Assembly (NCBI RefSeq): GCF_964030655.1
Contig: NZ_OZ034915.1
Coordinates: 1,054,001 to 1,118,000, forward strand
Length of the DNA stretch: 64,000 nt
DNA from: Spiroplasma endosymbiont of Poecilobothrus nobilitatus
GTDB lineage: Bacteria > Bacillota_I > Bacilli_A > Mycoplasmatales > Mycoplasmataceae
Direction: 5' to 3'
Below are positions 1-12,883 of this stretch, piece by piece. Made by a program: the position numbers and the translations under genes. The notes below the pieces were generated by a model. It ran no database searches. It saw only the letters and a list, made by a program, of their open reading frames with translations, and was not told where the DNA came from. Each line of letters starts with the position of its first letter. Positions within the stretch are counted from its first letter, which is position 1.

Positions 1-36
1 TATTACCTTAATCCTCAAATACATAAATGTTTTTTT

Positions 37-2430
37 CTAGCGAATTTGTAATTGTAATTTCTTCAAATTCATTTTAATTTGTTCAAATTGTTGGTTAATA
101 TCTGTTTCAGTTAACTGTTTTGCCATATCATTAAATGTAAAACTAATTGTTAAAGCAACATGATTAGGCATTTCTTTATGATCAAAATACTGGTCAATAA
201 CTTCTATTGCAACAACATTTTTAACTCCTGTTAAAATCTTTTTCTTAATTTGTTCGTAGGTTACTGTTACTGGTACTCAAATTGAAATGTCACGACTACT
301 TGCACTAAATTTAGAAGGCGGTGTGAAAAATGTTTGTTTTTTATGCGGATAATTAAAAATTACCTCAAAATTAATTTCGCCAAAATAAGTTGCACTTTTT
401 AAATCAACTTTTTTTTGATAACTAGGATGAATCACACCAATAATTGCTAATAATTGTTTTCCTAAAAAAACATGACTAGTTTGATAAGGGTGGTAAATTT
501 TATTTTTTGGTGCTGGTTGATATGATAATTCATCAATATCAATTTGTTCACTTTGCAAATAAGCTTCCAATAAACTTTTAATATAATAATACGAATTAGA
601 AAGACTATCGCCTGTTATTTTATTTTGGACAATTTCTGTTTGACTTGCAAATGCACCATGATAATAACTTTTCTCATTTGCATAAATTTTTTCAACAGTA
701 AATAATTTAACATTTTTTTGATTTCGAGCATTATTATATTTGACACTGTTTAATAAACTATTTGTTAAACTTAACCGCATTACGGCATGTTCTTCCGATA
801 ATGGAGATAGTAATTGATATGGTTTTTGATAATTAAAAAAGTTAAAATGAGTAATTTCTTCTTGTTTAACTAACGCATATGTTTTTGCCTGATAAAAACC
901 ATTATTTAAAAAGAAAGTTTCAAAATTTTTAATTTTTTTTTCAGTAGGACATTTAGCTTTAACTAAATTTGGTAAGACTGGCGGTTGAGAAACAATGTTA
1001 TTATAACCAAATAACCGTGCAATTTCTTCAATCAAATCAGCTTTTTGAAAAATATCGGTGCGAGTTACTGGTGGTGTCACAAATAATTGTCCGCCTTCTT
1101 CTTTAAATTGGAAAGTTAATGGTTCTAATAAATCTTTAATTTCTAATAAGGTAAAAGAATGACCGATAAATTGATTAATCTCAAGTAAAGTAATGTTAAT
1201 TGGATCAACTGTTTTCTTATATTCTTTAATAAAGTTTAAAACTGATAACTCGGCTAAGAAACCATTAATTTTTAATAAATACAAATAACGTGATAATCCT
1301 AATCCCACAGTAGCATAACTAAGGGGTTTGATATAACGTTGTAAATTAATGTTACTAATACCAACTTTTCGTTGTTGTTGGCGCATTATAATATGATTTA
1401 AATGGAGTGCTAACACTGTTATTTGCGTTGTTGTAGCACTAATAGCATAAGTCGGATTAACTCGAACACCAATTAATTCAACAAATTCATTCCCATCAAG
1501 AACTACTAAATCACCTTTTTTAATATTAAAAGTTTTATTTTCATAATCATCAGTAATTTTTAAAGGGTTTTTAATTTTATTAAAATCATAAAGTAATAAT
1601 GGTTGCCCTGTTTCAAGTGTTGCTTTAATTGCTAAATCGCCAAATGGGTCTGCTACATTTGATTGATATTCATTAATTTTTAACCAAATTCGATCTGATA
1701 ATTTTAGCGGATTTTTTTCTGGCGTTAATTTAACATTAACACTAATTGCTGATTCAACTGTTGATGTTGCAATTACTACTTTTAATGGATTTTGATATTC
1801 TTTTAAATTTTCTGTTGATTCTAATTCTAACGGAAATAATTCACGTTTAAAATAGCCCGCTAATTCACGTGCTAATTCATAAGCACTTAAACAATCACTG
1901 CGATTTAATGTTGAATCAATCTCAAATAAATAATCAGTTAAACCAATTTTAGTTAAAACATCCTCAGCACCAATCATATCATATGAACCTTCTTTTTCAT
2001 TAAAAGTTAAAATAATTTCATCTTGTTCAGCTGGGGTTAAATATTTTTCAGCAATTCCTAATTCACTTAATGAGCACATCATTCCTTCCGAAGCATATCC
2101 TTTAATTTCACGTTTTGCAATTTTTGCGCCATCTGCTAACACTGCTCCTGAACGAGCAACAACAACATATCCATTTTCCGCTGGGTTACTAGCTCCGCAA
2201 ACAATTGGGTCAACTAATTCTTGTCCTGTATCAACTAGACAAAACTTTAAATGCGTATCAGTAATTTCATTAACAACTTGAATTCGACCACAAACAATAT
2301 TGCTATTACGATCAAAATTATGCGTACGTTCTACTTCAAAACCTAAGATATTTAAAGCAGCAACAATATCAGTATTACTAATATCAGTAAAATCAATATA
2401 TTTATTTAATCATCTTCTTGTAATAATCAT
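37..2430 (-). CDS. pheT: Phenylalanyl-tRNA synthetase beta subunit
   Basis: Beta subunit of the (alpha-beta)2 enzyme that charges tRNA-Phe in the cytosol. The 797-aa frame has the usual domain order: an N-terminal tRNA-binding OB domain (starting MIITRRWLNKYIDF; GASNPAENGYVVVA near residue 80), the B3/B4 editing region, a B5 domain (VTRTDIFQKADLIEEIARLFGYN), and the C-terminal anticodon-binding FDX-ACB domain (FSASSRDISIWVPVTVTYEQ). The start at 2430 lies 10 nt after the pheS stop, giving a pheS-pheT operon. Normal family length, no damage seen. Confidence 0.97.
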
Positions 2431-2440
2431 TTTAAACCTC

Positions 2441-3478
2441 CTAATCAAATTTCTTAAATTGTTCTAAAAAGCGGATGTCATTCGTATAAAAACGACGAAT
2501 ATAATCAATGCCATATTTTAACATCGCAATTCGTTCAATGCCAATTCCAAAGGCAAAACCAGTTAATGTTGGATCTTGTCCACATGCTTGATAAACAAGC
2601 GGATTAATCATCCCAGACCCCATAATCTCAATTCAACCAGTTTGCTTGCAAATTGAGCAACCTTTACCTTGACAATTAACACAAGTAACATCAACTTCAA
2701 CAGATGGTTCTGTAAATGGAAAAAAACTTGGCCGTAAACGGATTTGCGTTGTTTCACCAAACATCCGTTGGCAAAAGTATTGAATTGTTCATTTTAAATT
2801 AGCAAAAGTTATATTTGGAGCAACTAAAAACCCATCAACTTGCATAAATTGATGTGAATGTGTAGCATCATCATCATCACGACGATAAGTATTTCCAGTT
2901 GAAATCATTGCAATAATTTCATTTTTACTTTTCATCTGTGAAATTGCACGGGCTGTCATATTGGTACAATGTGTTCGTAATAATGTGTTTTTAGACAAAT
3001 AAAATGTATCTTGCATATCACGAGCTGGATGCCCTAATGGTAAATTTAAGCGTTGAAAATTATATTCATCATCATCAACTTCAGTTCCAAACACAATATC
3101 ATATCCTAATTCTTGAAATAATTGCGAAATTTCATCAATAACTTGGTTTAATGGATGCTTTGTTGCTAATACTAAATTATATCCTGGTAATGATAAATCA
3201 ATTTTTTCTTGTTCAATTATTGCAATTAATAAAGCATTTTCTAATTCGGTTTTTTTAACTTGACATAATTCAGTTAATTCCCCTTTAATTTGATTTGCTT
3301 TTTGACCAATTGTTAAACGTTCTTGATGCGTTAAATCTTTCATTTTTTTTAATAAATCATTCAACATTGATTTTTTCCCCAAATATTTTAATTGAACTGC
3401 ATTAACTTCCGCCACTGTTTTTGCTGCTTTAATGCTTTTTGTTGCTTGGGTAAATAATAAGTCTAATTCTTTTTCCAT
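2441..3478 (-). CDS. pheS: Phenylalanyl-tRNA synthetase alpha subunit
   Basis: Catalytic alpha subunit, 345 aa, with an N-terminal coiled coil (residues 1-90) and a class II synthetase core. Motif 2 region is [20 protein letters not shown] and motif 3 is [20 protein letters not shown] CxxCxGxGCxxC stretch ([20 protein letters not shown]) is present between them, as in many bacterial PheS. Several conserved Trp are TGA. ATG 3478 follows an AAGGA ribosome site. Expression is controlled by the upstream T-box, which should open when tRNA-Phe is uncharged. Confidence 0.97.
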
Positions 3479-3509
3479 TGTTTAATCCTTTCTTGCTGAA
3501 GCCTAATTA

Positions 3510-3760
3510 AGTTAGAAAAATCCTTGTCTATATTAAAAAAATATAAACAAGGAGCAATTTTTACGGCACTATCTTTTTTTACTAATAAATAGTCTTAATT
3601 ACAGTTAACGAATCATTAATATCAATAATCCGGCTGGGATTAGCGGCTCTCATTAGGTGAATTCCTTAATATCTCACCAGTTATTTGCACCAATCATAAC
3701 CTCTCTGACGATAAGCGTATTAATTACTATTCCTAAATCAACGATTTAATCTAAAATTTT
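3510..3760 (-). promoter_or_regulatory. T-box leader specific for tRNA-Phe
   Basis: Read on the minus strand, the 280-nt leader of pheS has a Stem I with AGAGAGG and TTGGTG signatures, then a specifier hairpin holding GGAATTCACC, where TTC (a Phe codon) is followed by a purine. Farther down lies a degenerate T-box bulge (GATAGTGCCGTAA against the consensus GGTGGTACCGCG) directly before an intrinsic terminator. The specifier codon matching the downstream pheST genes is strong support. Confidence 0.87.
3522..3552 (-). terminator. T-box-controlled terminator hairpin
   Basis: Arms CCTTGTTTATATT and AATATAGACAAGG around a T-rich loop, followed by ATTTTT on the minus strand. Placed just after the T-box bulge, so antiterminator and terminator can exclude each other. 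Confidence 0.8.
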
Positions 3761-3784
3761 ATAATTTTATTATAACCTATTTTA

Positions 3785-6700
3785 CTAAGTTAATTCATTT
3801 AGTTTTTGTTTTTTTACTAAATACATAGATAATAGTCATGATAGAACTAAAATAATACTAATAATAGTTCCAACTTTTAATGATGTTTGTCAATTTAATA
3901 GTAAATTAATAACAAATTTAAACTGTTCTAAAATAATGTTAACAGCAAAGTACCAAATTATTAAGGAAATGACATATGAAAGGAAGAAGGTAAATAAAAC
4001 ACCAAGAACATAATTACCAATTACAATAAAGTTTACTTGCCATGGTTTATATCCTAAGGCTCGCATTGTTAAAATAACTTGGCTAGCTTCATCAATTACC
4101 GAAGAAGTAATAACTGCTAAAATAATGAAAATAATAATTCCATTTAATATTTGTAAAATTAACAATGAATCATTTAATATTTCCAATCCTGCTGATGCTA
4201 ATAATTTTTGCAAGGTAATTAATTCAACATTATTTGGGCCCGTAAAGATACTAATATCACTACCATCACTAGTTATTGTTGTCATAATTTTTCCTAAATT
4301 GTCAGTAATATCATGGTTAAAAATATTAATTGTTAAGTTTTGCAATGTAATCTTATAATCTTGTTTACCCATTAGTAAATCTTTTGGGTTAATCTTATCA
4401 TAAATCATTTTTTCCTTAGAAATGACCCCATCATAAAAATCATTTGGTACTTGTTTTTCGTTAAAATCATAAAATAAAAACCGAATAGTATTAGCATTAA
4501 TAAAAACATCGCTTCCTGTTGTATCGTTTTTATTAATTCCCTTTACAACAATTGATAAATTATACGGAGATCTTACATTTTTAACAGTAAATTCAAAAGT
4601 GTCATTAATTTTTAAATTATTTAATTTAGCTATTTTTTCTGAAATAATTGCAGGAATTTGTGTTCTTATTAATTGTGCTGCAAACAATTCGTTAATAACC
4701 GTTTTGTTAACAACTTCCATTTGGTAAAACTTTGTCCAAGTATTTGGTTCAATCCCTTTTAAATTAAGATCACTAATTACTGCTGTTTCACGATTGCTTG
4801 GAGTTACAGCTAAATTAAGAACTGGCAATTCTGTTTGGGGATTATAATACAATGTATTAAAACTAACAACTGTCTTAATATGTGTTTGGTCAATCAGATT
4901 ACTTAAATTAACAATATTTTTTACTCAATCTAGTAAATTTCCTCCTGTTATATTTTTTATATCTTTAACAACTTGAATTAAATCAGTTAAATAAACTGAC
5001 TGATAAATTGGCTGATAAAGAAAGAGTTTTTTTCATAATTCCATATCCATCGGATTATGATGAATGTCCATTGCTAATTCATTAAATTTTGTTAATGAAA
5101 CAGCTTGGGTTTGTTCAACATCGCTTGTTGGTAACACTCGAAAATGATTATTATTTATTAATTTTAATTTTTCTTCTCCTGTTGGAGTTTGATGACTTGT
5201 TGCCATTGTTAATAAACTTGGAAATTGGAATCAATGATCAACATCTTTTTGATAAACATTACTAAACGAATAAACAATTTGACGAAAAATATCAGATGCA
5301 TTAAATTGAATGATAAAGAGTAATGAAGAAATAAAGAAAATAAACATTACAATTATTCATTTTCAAAATCCTTTTAAAGTAAATGCTAATTGAATTCGAA
5401 ACAAGAAACTTGTTTTACTAAAAATTTTTTTAATCCCAATTATTAAACCATAAAAATGCATTTTTCCAGCACCATTAATTAATACCAAACTTGGTTTTTT
5501 TAAATAACTCATTGTAAATAAAAATGATAAAGTAGTAAAAAAGATTGGGATAACTAAAAACAAAATTAGCATAAATCATCAGGAAACATAAATTAGTTTA
5601 AATGGAATTAATAATCCCGTTGTATATAATGTATTAACATATAACTGAATAGGAATACTAACACAATATCCTAAGACAATACCAAATAGCATCGTGACAA
5701 AAAACTTTGTTGAAAAAATTCATGATAATTCCGTTGTTTGATAACCAAAAGCTTTAAAAATTCCAATTTGGCGACGAGTTTTATTCATCTCTTTTTTCAT
5801 CGTATAATTAATAAAAATAAAACCTAAAAATAAAAGCACCGAACCAATTGCACTATATAAAATAATTTGAATATTAATATTTTGCGTTTGCATTGCAATA
5901 TAATTATTTTCATATGGAATTAAAGTTTCTGTTGGATTAATATAACCCCGCGCTAAATTTTCTTTTAAAGTTAAAATTGCATTTGTTGAATTTAATTTAA
6001 TTAAAATTTTTTGACTTGGTTTTAAAGTAATATTCCCTAACTCACCACGAACATTTGCATCCTGCAATTGAGTTTGGAAACGCTCAGTTGTAAATAACAC
6101 ACCGTATTTACGAATATCATTGTTACTATTAATTTTTAAATTTGTCCGCTTAATAAAATTATCTAAATTATTTCCAATCCCAACAATTTTTAAATTAAAT
6201 TTTGGGTTGTTTTGAATGACTGGAAAAATATCTCCAATTTTTAAATGATTTTGCTCTGCAAATAAACTACTAACAACCGCTTCGTCATCTGCTGTTAGCA
6301 ACTGTCCTTGGTATAATTTCAATTGGCTAAAATTAACGGGGGCTGTCTGTTCTAGATTTTGTACTACCGCAGGAGTAATCTTTAAAGTATAATTTGAACC
6401 ACTTTCTTGTTTAAAATAAATGGTTTCAAAAACACCAACAGAATATTCTGACAAAGTTTTTTTTAGTAATAAGCGTGTTACCATTTCTTTTGGTTGATTT
6501 CAATTATATTTTTTAAAATAAAAATAGCCAATCGGATTAACGCCATCAATGTTTTGCTTCATTCCTCGATATTGCGCAACTTCTGCTAACTTAGTAATAA
6601 TTTGACTTGTTGAACAAATTTGCTGTAATTCTGTACTTGCAATAGTACCACACACACTTTTTGTTGTTTTTCACCAACTGCTGTTTTCATTTAAAATTGC

Positions 6701-6985
6701 TTGAGGAAATCCTGTAACATTAATTTCTTGCTTATTTTTATCAATAAACTTATTATGTAAATAATAATCTTCCATAAAATTAGGTTTATAATCTTCAACG
6801 CTAAAATCATAATCTCATTGTTCAGATGTATATACTAAATCATTATATTTTATTTTATATTGTAAAGCACCTGATAAAATTCCGGCAATTGTTGCAATAA
6901 TAATGATAATAAAAAGAATTAAACCTCCGGCTTCAATTCAATTTTTAAAATATGATTTTAAATAACTTTTTAAAATTTGGCGCAT
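3785..6985 (-). CDS. FtsX-like (MacB type) ABC transporter permease, 1066 aa
   Basis: Large membrane protein with two FtsX-like halves. A first TM segment lies at the N terminus (AGGLILFIIIIIATIAGIL), followed by a long extracytoplasmic MacB-PCD-like region. A cluster of TM segments (SAIGSVLLFLGFIFINYTM, ending in KTRRQIGIFKAFGYQTTELS) marks the first FtsX core. The C terminus repeats the pattern (LLILQILNGIIIFIILAVIT, then QVILTMRALGYKPWQVN). The RxIGxxKAxGxxxxE-like motif is a hallmark of FtsX permeases. It probably works with a separate ATPase, which is not in this window. Many Mollicutes carry such long permeases for lipoprotein or peptide export; the substrate is unknown. Continuous when TGA is Trp. 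Confidence 0.85.
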
Positions 6986-7010
6986 TATTATTCTCCATCT
7001 TTCATTTTAA

Positions 7011-8588
7011 TCAATTTATAACAAATTCAAAAGTTATCGAAATAACCAAAATAACTATTTTTTTGAAATTAATAGAATCTTCACTTCCAATAAGTTCTGC
7101 TAAAACAAAACCAATTTGGTCAATAATGTCTGTTGGTAAAACTGGTTTTTTGTATTGTGAAATTTCATCACCAGCTAACCCGTGTAAATAAGTTCTAACA
7201 ATTGCTGCTTCAAATAATTCATAACCCCGACCAACTAAACTAGCAATTAAACCAGTTAGCGTGTCACCCATGCCAGCAACAGCCATATATGGATTACCGG
7301 TGCCGTTAATATACACGCGATTACCATCCGCAATAATTGATTGATATCCTTTTTAAAACAACAATAATTTTATACTTATTAGCAAATTCTTTTGCAATAT
7401 TAATTCGATTACTTAAAATTTCCGGCACACTTTTATTAATTAAGCGTGAGAATTCCAATGCATAGGGTGTTAAAATTGCTCGTCCACGTAATTTACGTAA
7501 TAACGGGACGTCTAGAACATTAATTCCATCAGCATCAACAACAATTGATCCTTTATAATTATCTAAAATATAATTTAAAGTATTATATGCCCGTTCTGTT
7601 TTTCCTTTTTCCATTCCATAGGCAACTACATTAACTTTGTTTGTTAATAAATCTAAAATTCGGGCTCGATCAGAAGCATCACAAAACGTGATTTCAGGAG
7701 CGGTATTATTGGTTTTTCCTAATAATTCTGGTGACAATGTTCAAATTACTAATCCAATTCCAATATTTAATGCCATATTAGCAACTAAAGTCCCAGCATT
7801 TAATATTCTAAACTTGAAGCAAAAATAAGTAAATTTCCATAAATTCCTTTGTGTGAAATTAGTGAACGGGAATGTAATTGAACACTATCCGTATAAAATA
7901 AGTTGTTATCAATTAATTTTGCGCAAATCCTATTAATTTCTTGCTGACGAAACCCCAATTGTCATACAACAACTTTTCCTAAGCAAGGAACAATATCATA
8001 ATTAATAAAAGCTGATTTATAAGTAAAAAAAGTGACAGTTTTATTGGCCTTAATTGCAATTGTTGGAATTGTTGCACTATCATTTTCAATTACACTTGGA
8101 ATATCACATGCTAAAACATATTTTTGACTTTCATTAACTTTTTTAATAATTTCAGCAATGGCAGGTGGCATTTTTCCATGATAACCAATACCAAAAATGC
8201 AATCAATAATAATATCAGTTCATAAAATTACTGCCTCAATATTATCATCAAGAAAGGTCATTGTTACATTCCACAACTTTTTAACTAATTAATAATAATA
8301 TGCCACTTCTGGGGTTTTAGCAGTATCAAAGGTTTTTTTATAAGTGCAAATATGAATATGAATCTTTTTTGTTCCATCATAATCACTAATTAATTTTGCT
8401 AAACAAAAACCATCCCCACCATCATTACCAACGTTAGCTAAAATTAAAAAACTATGAACTGCTAAATTCAAATAATGAAATAAACCTTCGGCTGCTTTTG
8501 CCATTAATTTAACTTCTGAAATATCAAATTGATTAAAAATAAAATTTTCAAGATTTTTAGTGTCTTGTTGATTACTAATATAAAGCAT
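7011..8588 (-). pseudogene. nnrE-nnrD: Bifunctional NAD(P)HX epimerase/dehydratase, frameshifted
   Basis: Metabolite-repair enzyme that restores hydrated NAD(P)H. The N-terminal YjeF_N (epimerase) half starts at 8588 (KAAEGLFHYL, then NVGNDGGDGFCLAKLI). The C-terminal carbohydrate-kinase-like dehydratase half has DADGINVL, LTPYALEFSRL (from the LTPHxxEF motif) and the nucleotide site NPYMAVAGMGDTLTG. The pieces lie in different frames: breaks occur near 8290, near 7800 and near 7350. At least three frameshifts make it a probable pseudogene unless the assembly has homopolymer errors. Confidence 0.82.
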
Positions 8589-8637
8589 ATTTCTTAACTC
8601 CTTACTTATATTATGTTAAATTAAAAAGAAAACCATA

Positions 8638-9327
8638 TTAGATTCCTGGTTTTTTTAAAATTTCAACTTTTTCACGATAATTTGGCGTATATTTTTCAAC
8701 ATGATATCAAAACGCCTTAGAATGATTATTATGAACTAAATGTGATAATTCATGAATAATTACATATTCCAATACTGTCGGATCAAAATGAATTAACTTT
8801 GTATTTAAAACAATTTTTTCCGTTTGTGGATAACACACACCTCATTTACGAACCATTACTTTAATTGTTAAATTTTTATAAGATAAATTCATTATTGTTG
8901 CTCATTTATTTAATAACTGTTCAAATTTATAACTAAATTTTTGTTTTAAAAAATGGTGTAACTTTTTAACATTTTCATCATAACTACCAGCATCTTTTAA
9001 TAAAAAATATTGTCGATTAATAATTTTCGTATGAATATTTTTATTGGTTAATTGCAACAGATATTTTTCATTAAAAACATAAACATAACCTGTTCCATTT
9101 GGATTAATAACAATCTTTCGATAATTATCGTGAACATTAATTACAGTAATAATTTTTTTAATATTTTTATAAATTAGAGCTTCAATTTCCCAATCATGGG
9201 CATAGCTAGGGGCCGATACTTTAATTTTGCCGTTATTAACATTCAACACAATATTATTCTGTTCTTTAATAATTAAATCATATTTAATTAAATTACCCTG
9301 ATATGGTAGCACTTTTTCCAATGCCAT
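8638..9327 (-). CDS. YgjP-like zinc metallopeptidase
   Basis: 229-aa protein of the YgjP/DUF45 family (WLM/SprT-like fold). The zinc site HELSHLVHNNHSKAFW contains HExxH plus a third histidine, and it is preceded by the family signature RKWGVC (usually RxWGSC) in the same order and spacing as in known members. The N-terminal half is a beta-rich domain (LIIKEQNNIVLNVNNGKIKV). Family members are predicted M48-like peptidases; the substrate is unknown. Start ATG 9327 has a GGGGGGAGA ribosome site. Confidence 0.85.
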
Positions 9328-9362
9328 GCTGTTCTCTCCCCCCTATCATAAATATGGATTAA

Positions 9363-10685
9363 TTAATGATTATCATCTATTTTATCATCATTTTCATTCT
9401 CAAAATTATGGTGTAAATCCGATGATTGCAAAGAATTATTAGTTGCTGGTTTTTTTGTAATATCTTCACGGTATTTTTTTCCTGCTGTTCAAATTTTATC
9501 AATATCACCCAAAAAAACTTTACCATCATAAGAACTATCAACACGGGCATTGGGATTAATGCGTTGCTTACCACTTGGTTTTGGAACCGAACCAATTCGT
9601 TCCGCTAATTCTGTTTTTTCTAATGACATATGTTGTTTTGATTTTGGAATAATAATTGAATCATAGGCATTGAAATTTCCTTTTGAAGGCGAAGTTTCTG
9701 CACTAAAAATAGGCGCTGAATAATCACGATGTTTAATAATATCACCTTTTTTCACAAAGTCACCTTTTTGTTCAATAAGTAACCCTGCTGGTGATTCATC
9801 AACAATTCCTTCACCCTCTTTAATTGTGCGTAAATATTGGCATTCTGCACCAACACGAATTGTTGGCTTTGAATTATCAGAATTATTATCTTCTTCCTCT
9901 GGAACAAGATGTGCTTCACCTCGCTCATGCAAAAGAGCATTCCGAGCCATCTTTGCTTTCAATAATGCCATCTTTGCTTTTAAATCATTTGTTGTTGAAA
10001 CTGATTTGTTGTTAATAGGAGTTTTTGTTTCTTCAATAGGAGTAAGTTCAGCTTGATTGACCATTTCTTTTTGTGGCGTTAACCCACGAGCACCAATTTT
10101 ACCAGTTTCAAAATTAATCGCTGTTAAACGATTTTTTTGATCTTGCGTTAATGATTTTGCTTTTCGTGTTGTATGATAATAAGTTATTTCAAATCAACTA
10201 CCAAAGAAGGTTAAGGATGGCCCAATAAATAGTAAAATAAAACCTGAATTAATTGGTAAATTTAACTTAAAAATATTTAAACCAGTTTTAGCACTTATTG
10301 GTTGGCCAGCAAGCACAACAGCCATTGTTAATAAAATGCAAGATATTAATCCAATAACAAAAGCTCCACTTATGCCAAAAATTTTATAACCATTATTTTT
10401 TGATAAATAATTTGGAATTAAATACAGCAATACTAAAAAACTAGAAATTCCAATTAAAATACCCCCAACTAATTCTGGTTTTGCAATCACATTATGATAT
10501 ACTGTCATATTTGAAAACTGTAAAACTAAAAGAGCAATATCTTGTAATAGCATGTATGCAGCATTATAAAGGAACATTTGATTATTAATTTTATTTGCTA
10601 GCATAATTAATATTCCGAACAGTAACGCACTAAAAATTCCGCCAATTGTTAAGAAAGTTAATGACACTCTACCTAATTTCTCCAT
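9363..10685 (-). CDS. Conserved Spiroplasma membrane protein with long disordered tail
   Basis: 440 aa. Residues 1-165 hold four predicted TM segments (LTFLTIGGIFSALLFGILIM; YMLLQDIALLVLQF; LVGGILIGISSFLVLLYLIP; ISGAFVIGLISCILLTMAVV) and a fifth near GFILLFIGPSLTFFGS. Residues 190-440 are charged, low-complexity and probably cytosolic. The tail contains the paired motif LKAKMALLKAKMARNALL, which is related to DIKAKMARLRA in the protein at 26733-27500. Function unknown. The continuous frame includes one TGA (Trp) at the membrane/tail boundary. Confidence 0.72.
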
Positions 10686-10896
10686 TTTTTTCGCCTACCT
10701 TTTAATCATAACAAACCATACATATATTATTAGGTATATATACAATTATACCCTATTTCTATTAAAACCAATAATAAAATGTAAAAATCGTTTGTTATTT
10801 ACCATTTTAATTAAAACAATTGGATGGGTTAAGATAAATTGGACAACAATAATGTAGAGTAAATATTTATAATTAAACTACAATGGAGGTGTAATT

Positions 10897-11113
10897 ATGG
10901 CAAAGAATCATTATACTGATGAATTTAAGCAACAAATTGTTGGTCTTTACAAAATGGGTCAAACTCCTGAACAATTAGTCAATGATTATCAAATTGGTAA
11001 ATCTACTGTTTGTAAATGAGCTCACCAATTTAGCAACTCGGGCTCATTTAAAGCAAAAGACAATCGCACACTAGAAGAAAATGAAATAATTCAATTACGT
11101 AAAAAAGTTAAAC
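10897..11113 (+). pseudogene. IS-B orfA fragment
   Basis: N-terminal helix-turn-helix ORF of IS-B (MAKNHYTDEFKQQIVGLYKM), cut by IS-A after the RLRKKVK-like region. Binds the inverted repeats in intact IS3 elements. Preceded by an ATGGAGGTG ribosome site. Confidence 0.8.
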
Positions 11114-11241
11114 TGGAATGGCAACACTTTTTAGGACACTTTTTATATAGACATTTGTTTTCTAAAAGTAACTGGAGATAAATAATTTAAACTGCCATGA
11201 ATTCGAATATTGTTATATCAATGCACAAAATCAAAAAGTTC

Positions 11242-11922
11242 TTATTTTAATTGTGTTAAATTTTTAAATTTTTTACCCTTAATAAATTCATTTTTAAAAG
11301 TTTTGTAAGTTGTTTCAGCCACAGCATTATTATAAGGGCAGCCTTTATTGCTTAATGATCTTTTAATATTAAAAGTTATTAAAATTTCATCAATGATTTT
11401 ATTTTTAAACTCATTACCACGATCAGTATGAAATAGAGTTATTTGATTTAATGGTCGTGTTATTTTATGAAAAGCTTGTTGGACCATTTCGGCTGTTTTA
11501 TTCGGCCCAGCACTATAACCAATTATTTCACGATTAAACAAGTCAATTAATAAACAAATATAATGTCATTTAGCGCCAACTTGAACATATGTTAAATCAC
11601 TAACAATAACTTCATTAGGTTTTTTGTTGTTAAATTGACGATTTAAAATATTATTAATTTGGTCATTATTGACTGTTGTTTTATGATTATGATATTTTAA
11701 TTTGGTGTATTTAGAAACCAAATTATTTTTGATCATAAAGAATCTGATTTTTCGCCGCGATAAGATGATATCTTTTCTGTTTAAAATAACTTTAATTTTG
11801 CGAGCCCCATAAATTTTGCGACTTTTATTAAAAGCACTGATAATTTCTTGTTCATAATTATTAACTTGCTTGTTAATACATTTATTAGTTTGATAATAAT
11901 ACGTTGATTTTGATAAACCCAA
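11242..11922 (-). CDS. IS-A orfB transposase, premature stop
   Basis: DDE integrase-core ORF (rve domain): HTH-21 linker at SRKIYGARKIKVILNRK, catalytic Asp in VSDLTYVQVG, second Asp in FHTDRGNEF, Glu in AVAETTYKTF. A C-to-A change relative to copies 2 and 3 turns a Tyr codon (TAC) into TAA at 11242, removing about 33 residues. In intact copies the frame runs on to 11143. Normally made as an OrfAB fusion. Confidence 0.85.
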
Positions 11923-11975
11923 AATCTTACATATTTTTCTTACTGAATATTTTGTTTTGTTGTTATTAATTATTG

Positions 11976-12254
11976 TTATTTTTTGGACATTATCAGTGCG
12001 GCTTGCTTTAAAATGTCATTTTCCATTTTCAAGTCTTTAAGTTCTTTTCGTAAAGTTATTATTTCATTTTCTTCTAGTGTGCGATTGTCTTTTTCTTTAA
12101 ATGAACCAGAATTATTATAATTTTTAACTCAACTATAAATAGTTGGTTTTGGTAAATTATATTCTTGTCCTAGATTAATAACACTTTTACCATTTTTATA
12201 TAGCATGACAATTTGTTTTTTAAATTCTTCAGAGTATGAAGTTTTATTTCCCAT
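11976..12254 (-). CDS. IS-A orfA
   Basis: 92-aa helix-turn-helix protein ([20 protein letters not shown]) of the IS3 family. It ends at an AAAAAA run just before its stop, where a -1 shift enters the orfB frame, the usual IS3 route to the OrfAB transposase. One substitution at the slip region changes Ala to Ser but keeps the six A. Confidence 0.85.
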
Positions 12255-12335
12255 TTTTATATTCCTTCTTTCTTAATAATTTTATATAATTTTGAAGTCT
12301 ATATAATTATGGTCCTAATAATTGGAGCCTATCCA

Positions 12336-12883
12336 TTCACAACTGATGTTACATATAAATATAACAATTTGTTAAATCAAGATTTTGATAGTTATATAAA
12401 CTACATGAAGTTGTTGTCAGTGATTTAACCTATGTTTTTATTAGTAACAAATGATATTATGTCTGTTTCTTAGTTGATTTATTTAATCGATAAATTATTG
12501 GTTATGATGTTAGTTTACACAAAAATGCCAAATTAGTTGAAAGCAGCTTTAATAAACTTCAATTTTCATTAAGCAATATTAAAATATTTCACACTGATCA
12601 AGGCAGTGAATTCAATAATAATCTTATTTATAACCTGTTAGTTAAAAATGGGATTCAAAAATCTTACAGTAAACCAGGTTGTCCTTATTATAATGCTGTG
12701 GCTGAAACAACTTACAAAACTTTTAAAACTGAATTTATTAAAAATAATAAATTTAAAAACGTTGAGCAGTTTAAATTAGAATTATTTTATTACATTAATT
12801 GGTACAATAATATTCGAATTCATAGCAAACTAAATTATTTAACACCAGTGTAATACAGAAATTATTATTCTACATAAAATTTG
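12336..12883 (+). pseudogene. IS-B orfB 3' fragment
   Basis: C-terminal part of the IS-B DDE transposase (TDVTYKYNNLLNQDFDSY, FHTDQGSEFNNNL, AVAETTYKTFKTEFI). It has frame damage near 12400 and a TAA in place of Gln at 12851. Belongs to IS-B copy 1. Confidence 0.8.

Larger units (their letters stand above)
11114..12335 (-). mobile_element. IS-A copy 1 (IS3 family), 1222 bp
   Basis: Inverted repeats TGGAATGGCAACACTTTTTAG (left) and TGGCTCC/TGGATAGGC type (right). Length 1222 bp, identical to four other intact copies in the window. Inserted in IS-B without a visible target duplication. Confidence 0.92.

Noticed and set aside
3600-3760. tRNA gene in the pheS leader
   Set aside because: The helices fit a T-box Stem I with TTC specifier and no cloverleaf could be drawn.
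4125-4358. Plus-strand open frame inside the FtsX permease
   Set aside because: Shadow of the minus-strand gene, no ribosome site, composition typical of an antisense frame.
9426-10056. Several plus- and minus-strand frames inside the gene at 9363-10685
   Set aside because: They overlap an intact longer gene in other frames and lack start signals.
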